Part shown: positions 1 through 5,707 of the stretch, in pieces | How positions within the stretch are numbered: the first letter of the stretch is position 1 | Layout of the letters: every line of letters begins with the position of its first letter | Assembly: GCA_021647685.1 (NCBI GenBank) | Contig: JAKIUH010000273.1 | Location: 1 to 6,214, forward strand | DNA length: 6,214 nucleotides | Origin: Bacteroidales bacterium | GTDB taxonomy: Bacteria; Bacteroidota; Bacteroidia; Bacteroidales; NBLH01 | Direction: 5' to 3' | The notes under the pieces: model-generated | The model's input: only the letters and a program-made list of their open reading frames with translations | What the model was told of the DNA's origin: nothing | Database searches by the model: none | Position numbers and translations under genes: made by a program

Positions 1-40
1 TTTTACGTTCGTGTCTTGCTAATCTGATTTTTACAGGCAT
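1..40 (-). CDS. rpsP: Ribosomal protein S16, N-terminal fragment (cut by window edge)
   Basis: Read on the minus strand from an ATG at 40-38, the sequence encodes MPVKIRLARHERK before the window ends. This is the characteristic start of ribosomal protein S16, a small-subunit protein that binds 16S rRNA and helps 30S assembly; the family usually opens with M-(P/V)-V-K-I-R-L-x-R-x-G/E-x-K. Only 13 codons are visible, so the call rests on this N-terminal motif together with a good Bacteroidota promoter 30-60 bases upstream. No Shine-Dalgarno sequence precedes the ATG; the upstream bases are AT-rich, as is usual for the phylum. The rest of the gene, and probably rimM-type neighbours, lie outside the window. 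A chance match is possible with so short a stretch, but the motif and the promoter support each other. Confidence 0.85.
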   Translation of the reverse strand, partial: MPVKIRLARHERK

Positions 41-69
41 AATTTAAAAATTTAGTTTAAAAATGTCCG

Positions 70-101
70 CAAAAGTAAGTTTTATATATGTAATACACAA
101 A
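70..101 (-). promoter_or_regulatory. Bacteroidota-type promoter for rpsP
   Basis: On the minus strand a TTTG (-33 type, plus-strand 98-101) is followed after 20 bp by TACTTTTG (-7 type, plus-strand 70-77). This is a perfect match to the published Bacteroidota consensus TTTG / TAnnTTTG with the expected 17-23 bp spacing. Transcription would begin around 62-66, leaving a 5' leader of roughly 25 bases before the rpsP ATG. Confidence 0.8.
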
Positions 102-147
102 TTTTATTCGTATAATTCTTATTTTGAGAAAAACAGAGGTGATTTAG

Positions 148-219
148 TAGCCCCACCAGGACTCGAACCTGGATCTACAGTTTAGGAAACTGCTATTCTA
201 TCCCTTGAACTATGAGGCC
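148..219 (-). tRNA. tRNA-Arg, anticodon CCT
   Basis: The minus strand folds into a full 72-nt cloverleaf. The acceptor stem is GGCCTCA with TGGGGCT (G1-U72 and one internal G-U wobble), followed by discriminator A. The D stem is GTTC/GAAT with a GG-containing loop. The anticodon stem is GCAGT/ACTGT with loop TTCCTAA, which puts CCT at positions 34-36 (plus-strand 184-186). The T stem is CCAGG/CCTGG with loop TTCGAGT. Anticodon CCT reads AGG, so this is an arginine isoacceptor; an A in the D loop fits the A20 arginine identity element. The 3' CCA is not encoded (the bases after the discriminator are CTA), so it must be added enzymatically. The gene has its own promoter and lies upstream of rpsP on the same strand. 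Confidence 0.95.
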
Positions 220-230
220 AAAAGTGTGTG

Positions 231-261
231 CAAAAGTATAAATTAAATTTTTCACAACAAA
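231..261 (-). promoter_or_regulatory. Bacteroidota-type promoter for tRNA-Arg
   Basis: On the minus strand TTTG (plus-strand 258-261) is followed after 19 bp by TACTTTTG (plus-strand 231-238), again a perfect consensus match. The -7 element lies 11 bp upstream of the first tRNA base, so transcription should begin at or a few bases before the mature 5' end, leaving little or no leader for RNase P to remove. The -33 element sits only 7 bp past the T-run of the terminator of the preceding gene, so the two transcription units are packed tightly. Confidence 0.78.
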
Positions 262-268
262 AAATCAT

Positions 269-315
269 AAAAAAAACGCTCTGGCAGAGTTCGTCAGGCT
301 ACTGTCAGAGCGTTT
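269..315 (-). terminator. Intrinsic terminator after the beta-barrel gene
   Basis: The arms at 302-315 and 274-287 form a 14-bp stem on the minus strand (AAACGCTCTGACAG with CTGCCAGAGCGTTT, one A-C mismatch) around a 14-nt loop, followed directly by a run of T (8 T counting the three in the stem, complement of 269-276). It starts 21 bases after the stop codon of the gene ending at 337. The plus strand can form the same stem with a G-U pair but has no T-run after it, so the terminator works only for minus-strand transcription. It separates the envelope operon from tRNA-Arg. Confidence 0.85.
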
Positions 316-336
316 GGCTAACCAAAATGCAAGTTG

Positions 337-1767
337 TCATAAGAAATCAACGTCTTTACGTAACTTTTTATTGTTTATGATTGAATAATCGTCTCTTTTT
401 CCGCAACCGAATGTTAAATTTATTCCCAATTGTAAGGCTAAACTTTTAGCGTCTTTGGGCCATAGAGCACTGTTTAAGTTGTCGGTGAGCATATAAATTT
501 GAAATGCTCCGGCATTTACTGCCATTCCTAAACCAAAGTTATTATACTTCCCACTTGCTGCGGTATAACTTAAAGAACCACTAAACCATTTTGCGGGATG
601 AAAGTTCGCTGATAATGTGAATGCTTGTAGCACATTTTTGCCAATAAATGTAGTTTTGGATAAAAAACCAAAATTCATAAAATCAGCAGGGCTGTATGTT
701 GCTCCTAAGAATACTTTTGCATTTAACATGCGTGTATAGTCTAAATTACTTTCTTTAAATTTTGTAAAACGGTCAAGGCTATCTAAGACTGCATTAAACT
801 CATTATAATTTGTACCTATTGAATCTAATGATAATCCGGTAAATGTGTAAGATTCTTTTTGAGTAAGGTTCGTTACGTTTTTTCCCCAGTTAATAAATCC
901 CAAGTCGGTAACACTGGCATAAAAATCAAAATGGTCGTTAAATTTATAGGTAGCTCCCATATCTATGGCAAGTCCCATATTTCCTGCTGTTAATGCATAA
1001 GAAAGAGGGTCGGAATCATCTATTTGAATATCTTCAATAAGCCCTGAACTGTCACGAACAATGCTGAAAGGACCTGAAAGATTTAAACTTATATCCGTAT
1101 CAATTCCTATGGCATAAGTATCTTCGGCGGTTGTTATTTTAATTTCTGAGTTTTGAGAATCTATATTGCTTGTTCCAAAAAGTAGCTTTAAGCGTGCTCC
1201 TAAAAATAGTCTGTGAGTAATTTGTTTTGAAAGCCCAAATGCAAATTCGTGATAATTCATTGACCTTAATCCAAGATTATCTATTATCATAGGATTGTTT
1301 GCTCCAATATAATTTCCGTTTCCTTCAATGGCAAGTTCTACCAACTCATACGGAAAGGATAGTGCAATATCGGTTTTATTGGTAATGCTAAATGTAAAAT
1401 ATGAATTTTTTATCCAAAAGCCCAAATCTATAATTGGTATTGCTGTTGTAAAATTTATATAATTATTTTTATTTAATTGATTTTTTACATTATTGAAATT
1501 TAAAATAAGGGTATCGGGTGAATTTATACTTTTTTGAAACCAATTGTTGTATGAAAAGGCATTGTTATCAAATACAATATTGATACCGGAAATAGCAGGT
1601 AATCCTAGGGTAAAATTACAATCGCTTTGATATGCAGGGTTTAAATATAATGACTGTTGAACCCCATTCATATAATATAGCGTATTGGTTTGTGCATTTA
1701 ATTGATTAAAACCACTATACAAAAAAATAATTATCAGACCACTGACGATTTTATATTTTTTAAACAT
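337..1767 (-). CDS. Outer-membrane beta-barrel protein, DUF5723 / PorP-SprF-like
   Basis: The protein has 476 residues. Residues 1-25 form a signal peptide: KK near the start, a hydrophobic stretch of about residues 8-18, and likely cleavage at LNA|Q (25/26). The mature start contains MNGVQQSLYLNPAYQSDC (33-50); the NPA motif right after the signal is shared by PorP/SprF-like barrels. The rest is rich in alternating, aromatic beta-strand segments. The motifs TDLGFINW (287-294) and, near the end, FGLGMAVNAGAFQIYMLTDN (411-430) and LGINLTFGCG (447-456) recall from memory the DUF5723 family, a Bacteroidota group of predicted outer-membrane barrels with no known activity. Classical PorP/SprF proteins of type IX secretion are shorter and open with a QYM-type motif not seen here, so I do not call it PorP. 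A charged tail of about 20 residues follows the last strand. It lies 54 bp after the lipoprotein gene, with no consensus promoter between them, and ends in a strong terminator. The start is fixed by the signal peptide. Confidence 0.85.
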   Translation of the reverse strand: MFKKYKIVSGLIIIFLYSGFNQLNAQTNTLYYMNGVQQSLYLNPAYQSDCNFTLGLPAISGINIVFDNNAFSYNNWFQKSINSPDTLILNFNNVKNQLNKNNYINFTTAIPIIDLGFWIKNSYFTFSITNKTDIALSFPYELVELAIEGNGNYIGANNPMIIDNLGLRSMNYHEFAFGLSKQITHRLFLGARLKLLFGTSNIDSQNSEIKITTAEDTYAIGIDTDISLNLSGPFSIVRDSSGLIEDIQIDDSDPLSYALTAGNMGLAIDMGATYKFNDHFDFYASVTDLGFINWGKNVTNLTQKESYTFTGLSLDSIGTNYNEFNAVLDSLDRFTKFKESNLDYTRMLNAKVFLGATYSPADFMNFGFLSKTTFIGKNVLQAFTLSANFHPAKWFSGSLSYTAASGKYNNFGLGMAVNAGAFQIYMLTDNLNSALWPKDAKSLALQLGINLTFGCGKRDDYSIINNKKLRKDVDFL

Positions 1768-1821
1768 ATTTTGTTTTATTTATTATTTTAAATTCAGAAT
1801 TAACTTAATTAATGAATTATC

Positions 1822-2985
1822 TTATAAAATAAGTTCTAATTCCATCTTAGCGCTCAGTTGCAAGCCGATATCATAAGTTGAATAGATTTTAACCGGTAAC
1901 AGATTTGTTGCATCTGTAGTTCTTAATTTTATGTGTGGCATCATGTATTTGGCATTTAATATATTATCCATACGGCTTTCAGGAATACTTACAGGTACTT
2001 TTGATTGCACGCGTGTATTAACAATTCCATTGGAAACGGATGCCGGTTCCATATCAAATCTTGATGAAAACAGTGAATCAACAATAACGAAGTTATTATC
2101 TAAGAAATAAACTTGTATATTCATGCCTAATGGAAAACCATTATCTGCTTCAAAGTTAATTGTAATATTTTTTACTTTTGTTGAATCGGTATTTACCCCA
2201 AGGTCAAAATCAAGCGTATCGGTAAATAAAACATTATCCATACTTAGATTCAATGGAATTACAATTTCCATATTTACTTTATTATCGTTGGCTCCTGTTA
2301 AATCAAAAGGAGTACTTTGTCCGGGAGTGCCTACAACAGCACCTGCTGAAATGAAAGTAGGTACTGAGGAAAGAACTTCATCAATATTAGAGTTTCCGGT
2401 ATTCATTTCAAGGGTAGTAACTACCGAGTCATTCTTAACTGTGGGGCTACCTATAATATGAGTATCGTTAACAAAACTACCTGTAACATCTTTTCCAACG
2501 GTATCTCCTTCGGGATAATATTTCATATTACTAAAAGAGAATTGTAATGGAATATTCCAAAAATTAGTCATAATAATTTTCACCTTAGGGTCAAAAAAGG
2601 TAATACTGCCACCATTTAAATTTATGTTAAGATTTAAATCTATGGTTGTTTCATTTAATGCATAATCAAAAGCAGGTAAATAAGGTCCTGCCAGAGGTAA
2701 GGGTATCGATGACCCACTTAAAAAGTCATTGACACCCAGCGGTGGTAAACTTTCTTTATAAAATAATGTCATAAATCCATCATTATCAATCTCTAAATAC
2801 CGATTAATATCGGCATTATCAGGAAGTAATTCTTCTAAGGTAAAATTAGCATCAACTAGTGCTACGGCATAAGTAGGATTAATTGTACCTTGAGTTTTAA
2901 TATCAGCACTAAAATCATAATCGCAGGCTGAAAAGAACATTAAAGTTATTATTAATAAACCGGATATTTTTTTCATTTCTTTCAT
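1822..2985 (-). CDS. Predicted outer-membrane or surface lipoprotein of unknown function
   Basis: The protein has 387 residues. It opens with a lipoprotein signal: KK, a hydrophobic core (9-18) and lipobox FSAC with Cys21 as the lipidated residue. The residues after the Cys are acidic (CDYD), which argues against inner-membrane retention and could favour surface display, although no full lipoprotein-export signal is present. The body is beta-rich with almost no long helices. Two segments resemble each other: about 130-160 (VKIIMTNFWNIPLQFSFSNM and onward) and about 271-306 (ITINFEADNGFPLGMNIQVY and onward), each a strand, an N-x-x-(I/F)-P-L turn and another strand. This pattern is like LEA14/WHy-type sandwich domains, which is my inference. 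I do not recognise a named family or catalytic motif. The alternative ATG at 2976 (MKKISG) would also give a valid signal. It is the first gene of a unit with the DUF5723-like barrel, so an envelope partnership is plausible. Confidence 0.85.
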   Translation of the reverse strand: MKEMKKISGLLIITLMFFSACDYDFSADIKTQGTINPTYAVALVDANFTLEELLPDNADINRYLEIDNDGFMTLFYKESLPPLGVNDFLSGSSIPLPLAGPYLPAFDYALNETTIDLNLNINLNGGSITFFDPKVKIIMTNFWNIPLQFSFSNMKYYPEGDTVGKDVTGSFVNDTHIIGSPTVKNDSVVTTLEMNTGNSNIDEVLSSVPTFISAGAVVGTPGQSTPFDLTGANDNKVNMEIVIPLNLSMDNVLFTDTLDFDLGVNTDSTKVKNITINFEADNGFPLGMNIQVYFLDNNFVIVDSLFSSRFDMEPASVSNGIVNTRVQSKVPVSIPESRMDNILNAKYMMPHIKLRTTDATNLLPVKIYSTYDIGLQLSAKMELELIL

Positions 2986-3014
2986 TTTTATATTTGTGTC
3001 TATATTTTAGACTA

Positions 3015-3042
3015 AAAAGATACATGATTGTTGCATTACAAA
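3015..3042 (-). promoter_or_regulatory. Candidate promoter for the lipoprotein/barrel operon
   Basis: On the minus strand TTTG (plus-strand 3039-3042) is followed after 16 bp by TATCTTTT (plus-strand 3015-3022). The -7 element has one mismatch to TAnnTTTG (final T for G) and the spacing is one base below the usual range. It is the best match within 80 bp upstream of the lipoprotein start and would give a leader of roughly 20-25 bases. Treat it as a candidate only. Confidence 0.4.
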
Positions 3043-3152
3043 CTTGTCCAATGTTCTTTTTTTAACGATGTTTACAGTAAATTATTTCACAATTTTACTA
3101 AAAAAAGGGAATAATTTAATTACAATTTTTAAAAAAAGCATAAATTTTTTTA

Positions 3153-3160
3153 TACTTTTG
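3153..3160 (+). promoter_or_regulatory. -7 element of the likely hybrid-kinase promoter
   Basis: TACTTTTG on the plus strand matches TAnnTTTG perfectly and lies in the longer string TATACTTTTG, identical to that in front of tRNA-Arg. The expected -33 TTTG is missing: only TTTT at about 3127-3130 sits at an acceptable distance (22 bp). Transcription would start near 3167 and leave a leader of about 105 bases before the kinase ATG. A weak -33 could mean low basal activity or an activator-dependent promoter; that part is inference. Confidence 0.6.
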
Positions 3161-3193
3161 AGCAATACCCTATCATTATAACACGTATCTCTT

Positions 3194-3236
3194 AACTCAA
3201 AAGCTCTCATCTTCAAAGCGATGTGCTAACAGAGTT
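3194..3236 (+). promoter_or_regulatory. Nested inverted repeat in the kinase gene leader
   Basis: Three sets of complementary arms are stacked inside one another: AACTC (3194-3198) with GAGTT (3232-3236), AGC (3202-3204) with GCT (3225-3227), and CATC (3208-3211) with GATG (3220-3223), around an 8-nt loop. All three would fold in one RNA hairpin with internal loops, placed between the likely transcription start (about 3167) and the ATG at 3273. The run after it is TTTTAAAATAT rather than a pure U-run, so it is not a convincing terminator. It could be an RNA control element or a protein-binding palindrome, or chance; it matches no riboswitch I know. Confidence 0.35.
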
Positions 3237-3272
3237 TTAAAATATTTGCTTTTTAAAATATAAAATTTAAGC

Positions 3273-5612
3273 ATGGATAACACTCATTTAATTAGCACAA
3301 GCCTTTTTAAATCATTGTTTACAGATAATGTTTCTATGATGATGTTAGTAGATGCAGATGATGGTAAAATTATTGAAGCCAATAAATCAGCCTGTTATTT
3401 TTATGGTTATTCCCGCACTCAATTTGCAAAAATGTATATTTCTCAGATAAATTTAACATCAGAAGATAAACTAAATGCGGAACTGAAAAAAGCCAAGCAA
3501 GGAAAAAAGAATTATTTTAGGTTTGAGCATAAATTATCATCAGGAGAGAAAAGAGCAGTAGAAATTTATACAAATTTAATAAACTTTAATAAAAAGAAAG
3601 TTTTATTTTCAATCATTCATGATATTACAGATTTAGAAAAACAGAAATTAGAAAATAAAAAAGTACACTTTAGCTTACTTAAAGCTGAACTAATTGCACG
3701 AATCGGGCATTGGGAATTTGATTTGAATAATTTAACGGTTAGGGCTTCGGAAGGTGCCCGCAAAATTTACGGATTAGGTTTGAAAAATGAAAACTTGACT
3801 ATTCCTGAAGCTCAAGCCATTCCTCTTCCTGAATATCGTAAATTCTTAGATACATCACTTAAGAATTTGGTTGAGCATAATGAAAGCTATGATGTTGAAT
3901 TTAAAATACGAAGAAGAAATGATTATGAAATAAGAACTATTCATTCCGTAGCAGAATATCTTTCGGAAAATAATACCGTTTTTGGAGTTATACGAGATAT
4001 TACGGAGCAAAAAATAACAGAGAAAAGAATAAATATGCTGTCTGCTGCCGTTGAGCAAAGCTCAGATGCAGTTATGATAACGGATATAAAAGGTAATGTT
4101 GAATATGTTAACTCTAAATTTACTGAGCTAACCGGTTATAGTGAAAAAGAACTCCTTCATAAAAGTTTAAAAGAATTAAACATCGAAAATAAACATCTGG
4201 GTTTTTATAACAAGATGTGGGAAGTAATTAACACTAGTTTTTTTTGGAAAGGTGAGCTGCAATGTAAAAAAAAGGATGGAACATTGTTTTGGGAACAAAT
4301 TAGTATTACCTGTATTTATGATACAGTTGGTAAACCTGTTAATTTTTTGGCTATAAAAGAAGATATTACCTTACGCAAAATCACAGAACAGTCTTTAAAA
4401 GAACAAAATGAAGAATATGCCGCATTAAATGAGGAATATAAAACAGCTAATGAAGAATTAATTATTGCTAAGGAAAAAGCAGAGGCAAGTAACCGTTTGA
4501 AAACGGAATTTATTAATAACATGTCACATGAAATTAGAACTCCGATGAATGCAATGCTCGGGTTTTCAAACTTACTGGATAACGATGATATTACTGACGA
4601 AAAACGTAAATTTTACATCAGCATAATACAAAATAGTGGTAATCAGTTGATGCGAGTTATTGATGATATTTTGGAAATTGCTAAATTAGGCTCGAAACAA
4701 GTTGAAATTATTAAACAAAAAGTTTGTATCAACCATTTATTAAGTGAGCATTTAGCGGTTTATAATTTAAGTGCACAAAAAAAAGGGGTTACATTGCGTT
4801 TTGTTAAGACACTTGCTGATACCGAATGTACTATTTTAACCGATAGGGTTAAACTCAATAAAATTATTAGTAATTTACTCGAAAATGCAATGAAATTTAC
4901 AAATAAAGGGTTCATTGAATTTGGGTGCAGGCATGAAAACAATGAAATAGTAATTTATGTAAAAGATACTGGGATTGGTATAAAACCGGAAAATCAAAAA
5001 AAGGTTTTTGAGCGATTTACTCAGGAAGAAATGGGTACTTCCAGGAATTTTGGTGGTTTAGGCCTTGGCTTGTCTATTGCAAAAGAGAATGTTGAATTAT
5101 TGGGTGGTAGAATCAGTCTTACCTCAGAAAAAGGGAAAGGTTCAACTTTTTTTGTTCATATTCCTTATACTGAGGCAAATATACATACTAAAACAAAGCT
5201 TACATCGGTTAATGAAAATTATTTTAAAAGAAAGGATAAGAATTACACCGTATTAATTGTCGAAGATGAAGAGGTGAATTTATTATACTTGGATGCAATA
5301 TTAAGAAATTACAGTTTGAATATGAATGTTCTACATGCTAAGAATGGGATGGAGGCTATTAAAATATGTAAAAAAAATAAAAATATTGATCTTATACTAA
5401 TGGATATCAAAATGCCGGTAATGGATGGTTTGGAGGCTACAAAAAGGATAAAAAAATTTCGCTCCGATATTAAAATTATTGCACAAACAGCTTATACAGG
5501 TATTGAAGAAAAAAAGCAAGCTTCAATGGTTGGTTGCGATGATTTTATTTCAAAACCCATTGCACCAGAAAGCATCAACAGAATTATGAAAAAATACCTG
5601 ATTTTGGAATAA
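3273..5612 (+). CDS. Soluble hybrid sensor histidine kinase (3 PAS, HisKA, HATPase, REC)
   Basis: This 779-residue protein has no signal peptide or membrane segment, so it should sense a cytoplasmic cue. Three PAS domains come first, at about residues 10-123, 133-250 and 254-372, each ending in a PAC-type strand (FSIIHDIT, FGVIRDIT, FLAIKEDIT). A charged, heptad-like coiled coil (373-410) leads to the HisKA dimer domain with NMSHEIRTPMN and phospho-acceptor His419. The ATPase domain carries the N box (NLLEN, 534-538), the G1 box DTGIGI (D565), the F box (VFERF) and the G2 box GGLGLGL (594-600). A C-terminal receiver domain (about 658-778) has the acidic pair E664/D665, phospho-acceptor Asp711 in MDIKMPVMDG, Thr739 and Lys761, all intact. 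There is no output or HPt domain, so the receiver must hand phosphate to a separate partner or feed back on the kinase. The start ATG at 3273 comes before the first PAS with no Shine-Dalgarno. No cognate regulator is encoded in the window. The ligand is unknown; no haem- or flavin-binding PAS signature is evident. Confidence 0.95.
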   Translation: MDNTHLISTSLFKSLFTDNVSMMMLVDADDGKIIEANKSACYFYGYSRTQFAKMYISQINLTSEDKLNAELKKAKQGKKNYFRFEHKLSSGEKRAVEIYTNLINFNKKKVLFSIIHDITDLEKQKLENKKVHFSLLKAELIARIGHWEFDLNNLTVRASEGARKIYGLGLKNENLTIPEAQAIPLPEYRKFLDTSLKNLVEHNESYDVEFKIRRRNDYEIRTIHSVAEYLSENNTVFGVIRDITEQKITEKRINMLSAAVEQSSDAVMITDIKGNVEYVNSKFTELTGYSEKELLHKSLKELNIENKHLGFYNKMWEVINTSFFWKGELQCKKKDGTLFWEQISITCIYDTVGKPVNFLAIKEDITLRKITEQSLKEQNEEYAALNEEYKTANEELIIAKEKAEASNRLKTEFINNMSHEIRTPMNAMLGFSNLLDNDDITDEKRKFYISIIQNSGNQLMRVIDDILEIAKLGSKQVEIIKQKVCINHLLSEHLAVYNLSAQKKGVTLRFVKTLADTECTILTDRVKLNKIISNLLENAMKFTNKGFIEFGCRHENNEIVIYVKDTGIGIKPENQKKVFERFTQEEMGTSRNFGGLGLGLSIAKENVELLGGRISLTSEKGKGSTFFVHIPYTEANIHTKTKLTSVNENYFKRKDKNYTVLIVEDEEVNLLYLDAILRNYSLNMNVLHAKNGMEAIKICKKNKNIDLILMDIKMPVMDGLEATKRIKKFRSDIKIIAQTAYTGIEEKKQASMVGCDDFISKPIAPESINRIMKKYLILE

Positions 5613-5621
5613 TTTGTTTTT

Positions 5622-5691
5622 TTACATTTTGTATTCACTTTCATAAATAATTCTTCAAAAGTTGTATCTTCGCATGGTAATCAAAATGTAA
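5622..5691. repeat. 10-bp inverted repeat flanking the putative polA promoter
   Basis: TTACATTTTG at 5622-5631 and CAAAATGTAA at 5682-5691 are perfect reverse complements separated by 50 bp. The left arm begins nine bases after the kinase stop codon; the right arm ends 17 bp before the polA ATG. The candidate polA promoter lies between them. The spacer is long for an RNA hairpin, and in AT-rich DNA a match of this size can arise by chance. Confidence 0.35.
5639..5672 (+). promoter_or_regulatory. Candidate promoter for polA
   Basis: TATCTTCG (5665-5672) differs from TAnnTTTG at one base. A weak TTTC (5639-5642) lies 22 bp upstream in the -33 position. Transcription would start near 5679, giving a leader of about 29 bases. 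No hairpin terminator separates the kinase gene from polA, so read-through from the kinase gene is also possible. Confidence 0.4.
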
Positions 5692-5707
5692 GATATAAAT
5701 ATTAAGA

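Noticed and set aside
337..1767. Calling the barrel protein PorP or SprF of the type IX secretion system
   Set aside because: The NPA motif and barrel pattern are shared, but length and conserved motifs fit the DUF5723 group better, and no other type IX secretion genes are in the window.
2123..2461. Plus-strand open frame of 112 codons
   Set aside because: It lies wholly inside and antisense to the well-supported lipoprotein gene, has no signal, domain or promoter, and its composition looks like a mirror of the coding strand.
3077..3098. Imperfect hairpin GTAAATT ... AATTTTAC in the divergent intergenic region
   Set aside because: It is short, bulged and made almost only of A and T; such pairings are expected by chance in this composition.
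3855..5256. Several short open frames (60-68 codons) on both strands within the kinase gene
   Set aside because: All overlap conserved kinase domains in other frames, lack promoters and look like chance frames in AT-rich DNA.
5596..5622. T-rich stretch after the kinase stop codon as an intrinsic terminator
   Set aside because: There is a T-run but no convincing GC-containing stem before it.
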